From NCBI GenBank assembly GCA_963677345.2, contig CAXXLC010000017.1, forward strand, positions 124,001 to 188,000: DNA of 64,000 nucleotides, read 5' to 3'. Shown one piece after another: positions 1 to 9,328 of this stretch. Source of the stretch: Saccharicrinis sp963677345 (lineage in GTDB: Bacteria; Bacteroidota; Bacteroidia; Bacteroidales; Marinilabiliaceae). The notes under the pieces are model-generated. The model searched no databases. It was not told the origin of the DNA and was given only the letters and a program-made list of their open reading frames with translations. Every line of letters starts with the position of its first letter. Position 1 is the first letter of the stretch. A program made the position numbers and the translations under genes.

Positions 1-233
1 GTAGTTATATTTCTATTTAACCTTAAAAAAGTAATTACTTCGTAGTTTGCTGCTCCAGTAATAGAGTTATCAAGTAAGATGACATCGTAATTTTCATTTT
101 CTTCAATTCTTTTTAAAAATCCGAATGACGTACATTTATTTATAGATGGATGCTTATATGTGTTTAAGATAAATCTTTGAATTATAGAAGTGAAGACTAT
201 ATCTTCAGATATGATAAGACAATTTGGATTCAT
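1..233 (-). CDS. Response-regulator receiver-like protein, partial (cut by left edge)
   Basis: Reading the minus strand from an ATG at 231-233 gives an uninterrupted frame to the window edge, about 77 codons. It begins MNPNCLIISEDIVFTSIIQR and later carries DVILLDNSITGA, which looks like the beta-3 strand and phospho-acceptor Asp of a CheY-type receiver domain. The early acidic residues (E-D after IIS) fit the acidic pocket. The output domain lies outside the window, so the type (LuxR, LytTR or other) is unknown. It points away from the glycan locus and may be unrelated to it. Sure of coding, moderately sure of the family. Confidence 0.6.
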   Translation of the reverse strand, partial: MNPNCLIISEDIVFTSIIQRFILNTYKHPSINKCTSFGFLKRIEENENYDVILLDNSITGAANYEVITFLRLNRNIT

Positions 234-644
234 GGCATATAAATTAAACTCATAACACGTAAAAGTAAATTAAGAATTATGTATAGAAAATAATTTGTTG
301 GGAAAGGTTGATTTTTTTTGATGAAATATTAAAAAGAAAGGGTGGTTGAAAAATTTTATATTTTCTTTTAATGACATATGAACATTTTAATTATGACTCT
401 TAAAAAATAAAATGAAGATAGAGTAATAAAGTGTCTGGTGTTACTTATTGCTTTGATAATAAGTATTTTGTGTGTATTTGTTGATCGATAAATTATATTA
501 GCTGAGTATGTAATCTTATTTTATATAAAGTATTGCTGTACTATAATCGTTGTTTTTATGCTGTTAATCAAAATAATGTAACATTTCTAGTTTAAATCTC
601 AGAACTTGTATTTAAGTTGTTGATAATATTATAAAATGTGTGTT
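234..644. other. Intergenic region, divergent promoters expected
   Basis: About 400 bases of very AT-rich sequence between a leftward receiver gene and a rightward lipoprotein gene, so at least two divergent promoters should sit here. I find no exact TAnnTTTG box, no strong hairpin and no convincing open frame. Confidence 0.4.
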
Positions 645-1538
645 ATGAAAAAGGTTAGTTATTTATTGTTAGTCATTTCTTTGATCATTTCTTCATGTTC
701 AGAGAATAACGATCTGTTGGAGAGTACATCTACATTAAAAAAGAAAGCAATTGTTACAGAGAATCAGGTAAGTAGTCCGGTTAGTGCAGAAATACATATA
801 CCACCTTATGTGATTCCAGGTGATAATAATGGAGGAAACAGAACTTGTGCAGAAGTTGCAGCTGCATTTAACACTTCATTTGATTATTGTGGTGATAAAA
901 TTGATTATGATGGTGATTTTATGGGATCTTTTCCTGAAGGACTAATAATTTCTACAGATGGAACATATGTTTCTTTCGATGTGAGTGGTTGTATAGAAAT
1001 TGAGGGAGAATATTACAAAGTTGGAGCTGTAGTTGTTAAAGGTTCCGATAATGCTAATGTGTATTATTATCCTGATGGTGCCTGGAGTGATTCAGGATTA
1101 GCATCACCAGAAAACAGAAGTGGAAAACCTGCCGGCTTGAGTAATTTGACTTTCTGTTTTGTGAAGTGTGATATTGGTGTTGCAATAAAATTATGGTATT
1201 ATGATTATTTGGGAAATTATCGTCATGCCATTTCAGAGGGAGAAGTCGTTTTTGATTCAGGATGGTGTTCAGACCTTGGAATTAGTAAAACATATATGGA
1301 GGGAAGTATTCAACTAATAAGAGAAGGTGTTGTAGTAGGAGAAGTTGATATTAAATTAGAGCATGGAGTTTTTAATTTTATTGTGATGATGTATGATGAT
1401 GCTCACCTCGATTGGGGAGGTGTATTTATTGGTAGTAAAGAATTATTGGTTGATTCTACTACAGGTGAATGCCCTGCATATTGGACTGATCCATGGCATA
1501 AATTTATAGATTCTTCATTTTCAGTTCCTTTAAATTAA
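645..1538 (+). CDS. Surface lipoprotein of unknown function
   Basis: The product has a clear lipoprotein signal: basic MKK, a hydrophobic stretch, and lipobox ISSC about 20 residues in, followed by S-E-N-N. I prefer the ATG at 645; an ATG at 636 would add only M-C-V. The mature part is about 275 residues, acidic, with several Cys. It contains a segment VVVKGSDNANVYYY with a downstream LSNLTFCF, a pattern seen in secreted adhesin-like modules. No catalytic motif is visible. It stands alone, followed by a hairpin terminator and 600 bases before the export genes, so it is probably its own transcription unit. Function not recognised. Confidence 0.7.
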   Translation: MKKVSYLLLVISLIISSCSENNDLLESTSTLKKKAIVTENQVSSPVSAEIHIPPYVIPGDNNGGNRTCAEVAAAFNTSFDYCGDKIDYDGDFMGSFPEGLIISTDGTYVSFDVSGCIEIEGEYYKVGAVVVKGSDNANVYYYPDGAWSDSGLASPENRSGKPAGLSNLTFCFVKCDIGVAIKLWYYDYLGNYRHAISEGEVVFDSGWCSDLGISKTYMEGSIQLIREGVVVGEVDIKLEHGVFNFIVMMYDDAHLDWGGVFIGSKELLVDSTTGECPAYWTDPWHKFIDSSFSVPLN

Positions 1539-1619
1539 AAAGTGGATATGAGGTTTTATTATTCCTTTTGATCGTAGAAATGAATTGAATAAAAAGCTCC
1601 AATAATTTTATTGAAATTT

Positions 1620-1678
1620 AATGGATTTCGCACATTATAAGTTTGTTATGAGGCTTAAGTGTGAGGAGTCCATTTTTT
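1620..1678 (+). terminator. Imperfect long hairpin with T-run downstream of the lipoprotein gene
   Basis: AATGGA at 1620-1625 pairs with TCCATT at 1669-1674, with further pairing inside (CACA with TGTG) and a run of six T at the 3' side. It lies about 80 bases after the stop of the gene ending at 1538 and would separate it from the export operon. Confidence 0.5.
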
Positions 1679-2176
1679 AATAACTCAACTCTTAATTAAA
1701 AAGTTAATGCAGAAATTGTATTTAAGATTATTGTGGTAGTTTTTTGTGTAGAATAATTAGGTGAGAATCTCTTAGTTAGTTTATAGAATATAAATGAAAA
1801 AATAGAGATAATTTAGGACATAGCATTTATAAATACTTTCTTATTTTAAAGGATTGATCTTAAATAGTTCATTTATTTATGTACGAATGGTCTTGAAATT
1901 AGAGTTTTATTGCCGTAGTGTAGTAGTTATATAAAGTAAAGTGATATTGCTTGTCTTTTCTAAAAAAAATGAAACTTTTATATAATAATACATTAGTCTT
2001 TAAATTATGGTTATTAGACAAATAATAATTGTTATTAATCATTAATTACTTGCCTTAGAATTAAGGAATGTTAAATTTAATAGAGAATTCATAGTCTGCA
2101 TTTTTAATTTTAAATTATTGAGTGTGACTTAGGAGGCGAAGCTTTGATTGTTTGTTACATTAATATCGGAAGTCGT
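1679..2176. promoter_or_regulatory. Long leader region ahead of the glycan export genes
   Basis: Roughly 500 AT-rich bases with no gene precede the first export gene. An AGGAGG sequence at 2132-2137 is a rare strong Shine-Dalgarno match for this group. It sits 6 bases ahead of a TTG at 2144 that is in frame with the export lipoprotein. I see no UpxY/NusG-like gene and no clear promoter box. The length suggests that the main promoter of the + strand operon is here. Confidence 0.35.
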
Positions 2177-2959
2177 ATGAAAATGTTTTTGTTTTTTTTA
2201 TTGGTTGTTACGTTAGGATCTTGTATTACACAAAAAAAATTGGAGTATTTACAATCTCCAGTAGCAATAAAAAAAATGAAGATTACAGAAGAGGATAACA
2301 ATACATTTAAAAAAGCGGAAAAGCATAGAATTAGACCAAATGATGAACTGCTAATAAAAGTTTCAAGTTTTGATGATATATCGTTTAATTATTTTAGTAC
2401 ACAAGCAGGGGGTAATTTTTTGCAGGCTAGTAATGAATTGTCAATAAATGTGATTTCATACTCTGTAGATGTAGAAGGATTTATTTTTTTTCCAGTTGTA
2501 GGTAAAATTAAATTAAGTGGATTGTCATTGGATCAGGCTGGAGAAAAGCTTCAATTAGTTTTGAGGCCATATTTTGATCAACCAAATGTTCAAATTAAGT
2601 TTGGGTATAAAAAAGTATCTATACTAGGTGAAGTTAATGTTCCTGGTTATTATACTTATACAAAAGATCAGATTACTATTCTAGACGCATTAGCTATGGC
2701 TAATGATTTAACAATTCATGGAGATCGTAAGTCTATAATTTTATTAAGGAATCAATCAGAGGATAAAGTAGAAAAATACGAAATTGATTTAACTGATGAT
2801 AATAGTGTTATCGGGTATAATTATTATTTACAGCCAGGAGATATTTTATATGTGAAACCTAGAAGGTCAATAAAATGGAGTCAAATATCTACACCTGTTT
2901 CATTGTTGTTTTCAACAATTACTACAGGTTTATTGGTATATAACGCTATTCAAAATTAG
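2177..2959 (+). CDS. Wza-like polysaccharide export outer-membrane lipoprotein (SLBB family)
   Basis: It would form the outer-membrane export channel for the polysaccharide. From the ATG at 2177 the protein opens with MKMFLF, a hydrophobic core and lipobox LGSC. A TTG at 2144 with a good Shine-Dalgarno would add 11 residues (MIVCYINIGSR) and cannot be excluded. A poly_export segment (HRIRPNDELLIKVSSFDD) is followed by VDVEGFIFFPVVGKIKLSGL and an SLBB-like part with VSILGEVNVPGYYTY. A C-terminal hydrophobic stretch is consistent with the membrane-spanning end of Wza proteins. The Wzc-like partner starts 6 bases after the stop, so the two are co-transcribed. Confidence 0.88.
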   Translation: MKMFLFFLLVVTLGSCITQKKLEYLQSPVAIKKMKITEEDNNTFKKAEKHRIRPNDELLIKVSSFDDISFNYFSTQAGGNFLQASNELSINVISYSVDVEGFIFFPVVGKIKLSGLSLDQAGEKLQLVLRPYFDQPNVQIKFGYKKVSILGEVNVPGYYTYTKDQITILDALAMANDLTIHGDRKSIILLRNQSEDKVEKYEIDLTDDNSVIGYNYYLQPGDILYVKPRRSIKWSQISTPVSLLFSTITTGLLVYNAIQN

Positions 2960-2965
2960 ATTTTT

Positions 2966-5311
2966 ATGAAGAATAGAACAGAAACTCGGGATTTAGATTA
3001 TTTTATATTTTTTGTTAAAAATCATTGGATTATTATAGCTATAAACTTACTTATTTTTTTATCCGGGGCGTATTTAGTTAATAAGTATTCATCTAAAGTC
3101 TATAATGTTTCTACTTCTATAGTGATAAATGAAGAAAGTGGCGGATTTGCAGATGCGTCAGCACAAATTCTTAATGAACTGGGATTTGTTTCAACTAATA
3201 AAAGTTTTGCTAATGAATTACTAACGTTGCAATCCACTCCTTTAATTAAAGATGCAATTCGTAAGTTAGATTTTCAAATCTCATACTTTGAGCATGAATT
3301 GTTTACAAATCGGGAATTGTATAAATCCTCTCCTTTTATTGTAATTATTGATAAGAATTTTCCTCAACCAATAGGAGTTGAATTTTTTATTAAAGTCATA
3401 GATAGTGAGAACTTTGAGATCTCAGTAAATGATAAGGATGTTAAAGTTTATAGTTATGTCACTAACGATGTTATGCAGGAGTTAAATCTACTGAACTTTT
3501 CTATGATACTTAAGTTTGATAATTATTTATATAATGATCATATGAAATTTAAAATTCTTTTAAATTCATCTGTTGATATTGAAGACTTAATTGGTAAAAA
3601 GTATTCGTTTTATTTAAATACAGAGGGGTCTTTAGTGAAGTATTATAAAGCAAGGCTTGAAGTTTTGCCTCAAGATTTAGAAGCTACTATTGCTGCGATT
3701 AGTATTGAGGCTAGGAATACAGAAAAAGCAGTAGATTTTTTAAACGCTCTTACAGATTCATACTTAAATTCAGAGCTAGATAAAAAGCGAACAACATCTA
3801 TTAAAACTATTGAATATATAAATGATCAACTAAAAATAGTAGGAGATTCACTTGAGAGAGCTGAGCAAAAACTACAGAGCTTCAGAACTCAAAATGAAGT
3901 TACAGATATTTCGTTGCAGTCAGGGAAGTTTATTGATGAAATGCATGAGTTAGAAAGTCAAAAGGCTATTCTCGATGTGAATACTAAGTATTATGAATAT
4001 GTGAAAAATTTTTTTAAGACAAATGTAAGATTTGATGAATTAATTGCTCCTTCTGCTATGGGGATTGATGACCCCATGTTAAATAATTTAATAGAAGAGT
4101 TAATTCGCTTAAATGGAGAACGTGCCAGTTTTATTGAAAATAACCAGGAAAAAAGTCCATATCTGAAAAAGATAAATATAAGAATTGAGAATTTAAGAAA
4201 AATGGTGTCTGAAAATATCTCGTATTATGAGGAGACGAATAGTATAAAGGTTGTAGATATTGATGCGAGGATAAATAGATTAAATAAAGAGATTCGTAAA
4301 CTTCCTGCTACTCAAAGAGCGTTAGTTGGGATAGAAAGAAAATTTAATATTAATGATAATATTTATTCTTATTTATTAGAAAAAAGAGCTGAGGCTGAGA
4401 TTGCTAAGACATCTTATCAGGCTGATGCAGAGGTGTTAGAGCCGGCTGCAATTGTTGGGAGTTACCCCATTTCACCCAAGAAAAACATGAATTATGTAAT
4501 TGGATTTATTCTAGGTATCTTAATCCCTGTTGTTATCATTAGGATTAAAGAACTAACTCGGACATCCTTTGTGAGTTTGAGTGAAGCAGAAAATGCAATA
4601 GAATTGCCTGTTGTAGGTAAAATATTTCATAAAAATAAAGATTGTGAAAATATTGTTGAACTTTATCCACAGACTCGAGTAGCAGAGAATTTTAGACAAT
4701 TACTTGTGGGATTGAAGTTTTTCTTTAAAAAGACTCATTGTAAAACTATTTTAATAAGTTCATCGATAGGAGGAGAAGGTAAGTCTTTTATAGCATTAAA
4801 TAGTGCCATAACGATTGCAAATTCAGGTTTTAAAACGGTATTATTATCGTTTGATTTACGAAAAAATAAACTTAATGATTTTTTATTGAGTTATAATGGT
4901 AATGAAAATCGGATGGGATTTACAGACTATATTTGTGGACAGTTTGATTCGCAAGAGATTATTCACCGGACCTCTATTGAAAATTTTGATTTTATATTAT
5001 CAGGTGGTTTGGCTCCTAATCCCGGGCAATTAATTTCTTCTGAATATACAAATATACTGTTTAAAGAACTAAAGGATAAATATGAGTATATAATTATTGA
5101 TTCTTCTCCAATTGGTATAGTCTCAGATGCATATTATTTCATGAATTATTGTGATCTTAATGTTATTGTAGTAAGACTAAATACAACACCAAAGACAGAG
5201 TTTAAAGCATTGCAGAACGATATGAAGAACAAGGAGTTAAATTCATGTGTTATTATTAATGATATATCAAGGCAATATTCAAACGGTTATGGGTATTACA
5301 TGGAAAATTAA
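2966..5311 (+). CDS. Wzc-like chain-length regulator with fused BY-kinase domain
   Basis: Polysaccharide co-polymerase that controls chain length with the polymerase and the export channel. N-terminal Wzz domain with a membrane helix at about residues 17-37, long coiled-coil-rich periplasmic part, second membrane helix near residue 510, then a cytoplasmic bacterial tyrosine kinase. The kinase has Walker A SSSIGGEGKS (Lys606), a Walker A' around VLLSFDLRKNK, and Walker B YIIIDSSP near residue 710. The last residues form a Tyr cluster (RQYSNGYGYYMEN), the usual autophosphorylation tail. At 781 residues it is full length for the fused type found in Bacteroidota. Confidence 0.93.
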   Translation: MKNRTETRDLDYFIFFVKNHWIIIAINLLIFLSGAYLVNKYSSKVYNVSTSIVINEESGGFADASAQILNELGFVSTNKSFANELLTLQSTPLIKDAIRKLDFQISYFEHELFTNRELYKSSPFIVIIDKNFPQPIGVEFFIKVIDSENFEISVNDKDVKVYSYVTNDVMQELNLLNFSMILKFDNYLYNDHMKFKILLNSSVDIEDLIGKKYSFYLNTEGSLVKYYKARLEVLPQDLEATIAAISIEARNTEKAVDFLNALTDSYLNSELDKKRTTSIKTIEYINDQLKIVGDSLERAEQKLQSFRTQNEVTDISLQSGKFIDEMHELESQKAILDVNTKYYEYVKNFFKTNVRFDELIAPSAMGIDDPMLNNLIEELIRLNGERASFIENNQEKSPYLKKINIRIENLRKMVSENISYYEETNSIKVVDIDARINRLNKEIRKLPATQRALVGIERKFNINDNIYSYLLEKRAEAEIAKTSYQADAEVLEPAAIVGSYPISPKKNMNYVIGFILGILIPVVIIRIKELTRTSFVSLSEAENAIELPVVGKIFHKNKDCENIVELYPQTRVAENFRQLLVGLKFFFKKTHCKTILISSSIGGEGKSFIALNSAITIANSGFKTVLLSFDLRKNKLNDFLLSYNGNENRMGFTDYICGQFDSQEIIHRTSIENFDFILSGGLAPNPGQLISSEYTNILFKELKDKYEYIIIDSSPIGIVSDAYYFMNYCDLNVIVVRLNTTPKTEFKALQNDMKNKELNSCVIINDISRQYSNGYGYYMEN

Positions 5312-5396
5312 TAGGCTTTAATAAATAACATATTTGTGCGATGTTTATTGTATAGGATGGATATATTGTTCTGTAATTATGATTTGAAATGAGTTG

Positions 5397-6680
5397 ATGG
5401 AAAAAAGTTATTTAAGTCTAGTTGGGCAATACTTACTTATTGTTTCAACCTTCTCTCCTGTAGTGTCTTTCTTATTAAGAGACTATTTTGATATGAGTTA
5501 TATTTACACAATAAATATACTTCTATTACTATCTCTATTCGGCTTGTTTTTTGTGAGAGGAAGAAAATATAAATTACCAACTTATGGTATTGTATTTTTA
5601 TCTTTTTGCATTTATACAATATTATCTGATTTATATTTGACACCTAAAGAATTTGGGTTTAAGTATGTTTACAGTAATGAGTTTATTGGTACCATCTTCG
5701 TTTTTTTTATAATAGAAAATGGGATTTATAAAAATCATGGAAAACTTTATCTCAAAATAAATGAAATCATATTAATAATTGCCTTAATAGTTATTGTAAT
5801 ACAACAATTTGTTAATAGTAATTTTTTAGTGAACCAAGATTATAGAAGTGCCTACTATGCTTATGAATCAAGTTTTGAGGCACGTCTCCCTAGTATATTT
5901 TCTACTTTTGGAGGTAGTATATATGTTGGTTTTGCCTTTGTTCCTGTTTTTGCGATCATATTGGCTGAGAAAATCAAAAGTGATACAAAAACTCAAATAG
6001 TTATCTTTTTTTTAGCAATGGGAGCTGTTTTTACTTTTCTCACTAAATACAGGTGGATCATGTTAAATTTTATTATTGCCTGCCTGATGATATTTAAGTA
6101 TAAAAATTACTATATAAAAAAAGGCTTGTTTTTTGTATTTACTTTTGTTATTGTAGTTCTAATAGGTTTATTTTTTATCCAAAAATATAATATACCAATT
6201 GCTGAAATTGTAAATGAGCGAATTTTAGAAAAAAATCGAGGAGGGATGGTTCATGGCTCAGCAAGTACAAGACTGTATGCTATTAAAATCTTTGAAAAAT
6301 TATTTCCAGATAATCCTATTTTAGGAAGAGGAATGCTTCATGGATTTGGTCCTGGAGCAAGTAATGATATGAAACTATTAAAAGAAATTGGAGGACGTAC
6401 ATCACAAATTCATGTTGGTTATTTATCTCTTTTTTACTATTATGGTATTGTTGGAGGACTGATTTATATTACATTTCTTGTCAGCTTATCAAGGAAGTTA
6501 TATGAAGATTGTAAAATACACCTAAACTGGGGAGTATTTTGGGGTTTTATGGGATTTGTAATTGCTAATTTTACCCTAGTTACCTTTCATTTGCTATATC
6601 CCGGTATTGTTATTTTATTAATTTTTAATCGTTACTTTTTAGAAATGAAGGATGAAGAACACTCTACAAAATATACTTAA
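5397..6680 (+). CDS. Wzy-like O-antigen / capsule polymerase
   Basis: Integral membrane protein of about 427 residues with ten or more hydrophobic segments. A large loop after the middle contains FGGSIYVGFAF and GRGMLHGFGPGAS, in the style of Wzy_C/O-antigen ligase proteins. It probably polymerises repeat units in the periplasm. I start at the ATG at 5397; the TTG at 5394 is one codon earlier. It follows the Wzc-like gene by 85 bases and its end overlaps the flippase gene by 29 bases, so the two are translationally coupled. Sequence cannot separate polymerase from ligase with certainty. Confidence 0.8.
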   Translation: MEKSYLSLVGQYLLIVSTFSPVVSFLLRDYFDMSYIYTINILLLLSLFGLFFVRGRKYKLPTYGIVFLSFCIYTILSDLYLTPKEFGFKYVYSNEFIGTIFVFFIIENGIYKNHGKLYLKINEIILIIALIVIVIQQFVNSNFLVNQDYRSAYYAYESSFEARLPSIFSTFGGSIYVGFAFVPVFAIILAEKIKSDTKTQIVIFFLAMGAVFTFLTKYRWIMLNFIIACLMIFKYKNYYIKKGLFFVFTFVIVVLIGLFFIQKYNIPIAEIVNERILEKNRGGMVHGSASTRLYAIKIFEKLFPDNPILGRGMLHGFGPGASNDMKLLKEIGGRTSQIHVGYLSLFYYYGIVGGLIYITFLVSLSRKLYEDCKIHLNWGVFWGFMGFVIANFTLVTFHLLYPGIVILLIFNRYFLEMKDEEHSTKYT

Positions 6681-8028
6681 TTCTTTAGGAAAGAAATTTT
6701 TTTCAGGTCATAGCAGAAGTGTTGTCCTAAAAAAAAATATTATCATTTCTGTATTATTTAAAGGAATTAGTGTAGCGACTAGTTTTATACTTATACCTCT
6801 ATGTCTTAATTATCTGGATAACTTTCAGTTTGGTATATGGCTTATTATTTCTTCTTTTTTATATTGGTTTTCTTTATTTGGAATTGGTTTAGGTTCAGGA
6901 ATGCAAAATAAATTGGCTGAAGCTTTGGGACTAGGAAAAAGACAATTAGCCAAAGAATATATAAGTACAACATATCTTAGTATATTAGTAATTATATCTT
7001 TTTTTTTAATTGTATTTATTACTATTCATCCTTTTGTTTCCTGGTATAAGGTTTTTAATGTAACCAAGGATATGGAGGAACAATTAAGTATAGTAGCCTT
7101 AATTGCGTTTATCTTTTTCTTTTTACAGTTTTTTTTCAGGTTACTTGAATCTGTTTTGTTCGCAGATCAAAAGGCTGGTATTAGCAATACGTTAGGCCCT
7201 ATTTCCAATGTTTTGGTTCTGGTAGTTATTTTTATTATTTCAAAAACATGTCATTCTTCATTACTGTATTTAGCTCTTGCATATTGTGGTAGTCAATTGC
7301 TTGTGATTGTTATTGCAAATATTTACTTTTTTAGTAAAGATTACAAAGATATACGACCCTCAATTAAGTTTTTTAGAAAAGATACTTTATACGAACTACT
7401 TGGACTAGGGATTAAATTTTTTGTGATTCAGATTTCAGCAATTTTTATGCTGCAAGCTACAAATATAATGATCGCTCAATTGTTTAGTCCTAATGAAGTT
7501 ACACAGTTTGAGATTTCAAAGAAATTATTTTCGATTACATTTATTGGATTTCAAATTATTACTAGGCCTTTATGGCCAGCTTATACTCAAGCATATGTAA
7601 CAGGTGATATTGTTTGGATAAAACAAACCACAAGAAATCTTCTTAAATTATGGGGTGCTATTGTTATAGGTAGCTTTATACTATTAAGTTTGTCTCCTAT
7701 TTTGTATAAAATATGGGTAGGCGATAAAGTTCAGATTCCTTTTGTGTTATCGATCTTTGTAGCAATTCATTTTTTATTATTTGTTTTTGGAAATATTTTT
7801 AATGTATTTATTAATGGTGTTGGTAAATTAAGAATACAATTAATATCCTTATTAATAGGCTCATCAATTTATCTACCATTATCCTATTTATTTAAAACCG
7901 TTTTCGGATTTGGTGTTGAAAGTGTGGTTATGGCAATGATAATTGCAAATTTTTATTCTTACATCATTGCACCAATTCAATTCAACAAAATAATCAATGG
8001 CAAAGCTAAAGGAATTTGGGACAAGTAA
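6652..8028 (+). CDS. Wzx-like lipid-linked oligosaccharide flippase (MOP superfamily)
   Basis: A 458-residue, very hydrophobic protein with about 12-14 predicted helices. The N-terminal part (VLKKNIIISVLFKGISVATSF) and an NKLAEALGLG-type cytoplasmic loop are typical of polysaccharide_synt flippases. It would flip undecaprenyl-linked repeat units to the periplasm. The start ATG lies inside the polymerase gene. It is the first of two flippases in the window (the other is at 50955), which suggests two separate assembly units. Confidence 0.88.
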   Translation: MKNTLQNILNSLGKKFFSGHSRSVVLKKNIIISVLFKGISVATSFILIPLCLNYLDNFQFGIWLIISSFLYWFSLFGIGLGSGMQNKLAEALGLGKRQLAKEYISTTYLSILVIISFFLIVFITIHPFVSWYKVFNVTKDMEEQLSIVALIAFIFFFLQFFFRLLESVLFADQKAGISNTLGPISNVLVLVVIFIISKTCHSSLLYLALAYCGSQLLVIVIANIYFFSKDYKDIRPSIKFFRKDTLYELLGLGIKFFVIQISAIFMLQATNIMIAQLFSPNEVTQFEISKKLFSITFIGFQIITRPLWPAYTQAYVTGDIVWIKQTTRNLLKLWGAIVIGSFILLSLSPILYKIWVGDKVQIPFVLSIFVAIHFLLFVFGNIFNVFINGVGKLRIQLISLLIGSSIYLPLSYLFKTVFGFGVESVVMAMIIANFYSYIIAPIQFNKIINGKAKGIWDK

Positions 8029-8311
8029 TTCAATACTGTAGTAGATTGGAAAAATAGTTTTTTTATAGTTCAATTTTATAATAATGTTCTTTTTATCATA
8101 TTTGAAACGAACAAGAATGTTTTGGTTTTAAACACATGAAGGTAGTGATTAATTTTTTGAGAGTTGATGACCGTAATTAATAGAAAGCATCAAAACAGAA
8201 GAAATAATAATTTTAAAATTATTAAATTTTTTAGAACTAGTGTGTATAGGCGTTATGTCAATATAAATTCTAAACATTGTCGTTTAAAATTTAATTAAAT
8301 ACTAATATATA

Positions 8312-8998
8312 ATGAGGCTAATAAAGATCATTTTATCACCTAATAATACATTGGCATTTTTTAAGAAAAGGAGACTATTAGAAAAGTTTTCTAAGAAAAA
8401 GCTTTCAATTGGAGATCAGGTTTGGATCCAGGAAACAAAATTTGGCTTGTACAACTATTTGGGAGATAATGTAAAAATTGGTTATTCTTCCATGGGAGAT
8501 TTTTCTTATATAAATCATTCATCCCAAGTGGCAAATGCCGATATTGGTAAGTATTGTTCAATTGCCAGTAAGGTTTCAATAGGATTGGGAGAACACCCAA
8601 CAAACCTGGTTTCAACTCATGGCGCATTTTATTCAAAGAATAAGAATTTTAAGACTTTTGCAGATAAGGAGTATTTTGATGAATATGATAGAATCACTAT
8701 CGGTAATGATGTTTGGATTGGAACAGGATGTCTAATTACTAATGGGACAAAAATAGGAGACGGAGCCATTATTGCTGCAGGAGCGGTTGTTACAAAAGAT
8801 GTAGAACCATATAGTATTGTAGGAGGAGTTCCGGCCAGACATATTAAAATGAGATTTTCTGATGAAATAATACGTAAGTTATTAGATACTCAGTGGTGGG
8901 ATATTGACTACAGAATTATTGAGAAAAACTATTTGCTAATGCATGATGTTGAGGGATTTATAGACTTTGTGTCAAAGTTGAAAAGAAAAGGTAAATAG
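8312..8998 (+). CDS. CatB-like / XAT-type hexapeptide-repeat O-acyltransferase
   Basis: A 228-residue left-handed beta-helix protein. Hexapeptide-type repeats run from about residue 50 (LGDNVKIG) to 170 (IGNDVWIGTG, IGDGAIIAAGAVV), interrupted by the catalytic loop GLGEHPTNLVS with His95 as likely base, as in the xenobiotic/CatB acyltransferases. It probably transfers an acetyl group from acetyl-CoA to a sugar. It is separated from neighbours by 283 and 330 bases of non-coding DNA, so it may have its own promoter. No signal peptide, hence cytoplasmic. Confidence 0.85.
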   Translation: MRLIKIILSPNNTLAFFKKRRLLEKFSKKKLSIGDQVWIQETKFGLYNYLGDNVKIGYSSMGDFSYINHSSQVANADIGKYCSIASKVSIGLGEHPTNLVSTHGAFYSKNKNFKTFADKEYFDEYDRITIGNDVWIGTGCLITNGTKIGDGAIIAAGAVVTKDVEPYSIVGGVPARHIKMRFSDEIIRKLLDTQWWDIDYRIIEKNYLLMHDVEGFIDFVSKLKRKGK

Positions 8999-9328
8999 GT
9001 TGTTTTATCAAATAATTGCCTAGCACTTATATATCAGGTAGTTTTTCATATTATTAATCATTATTTAGTAGTTAAAATATAGTATTGAGTTAATAATCAG
9101 TATTAATATTAGGAAATGGACTGTGAGAGAAACTTCACTTACTTGAGGATTAATACATTTGGCAAGTCTCAATTGGAATTATAAACACATCAAGCATTTA
9201 AATTTTAAACTTAAAATTTGATGTAGTTTAAAGTAATACTATGTATTTATGAATACGATGATGTGTGTATTTTTATTAATAGTAAAAGCTATTGAGTGAT
9301 ATATGTGACTGAATAATATAATTAAAAA
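8999..9328. other. Intergenic region with AT-rich hairpin and possible promoter box
   Basis: No gene is seen. TACATTTG at 9154-9161 matches the TAnnTTTG box of the Bacteroidota primary sigma factor, but the upstream TTTG box is not convincing. An AT-rich hairpin with arms ACATCAA (9187-9193) and TTGATGT (9218-9224), and further inner pairing, lies just downstream. It could start the transcript that covers the next five genes. Confidence 0.3.
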
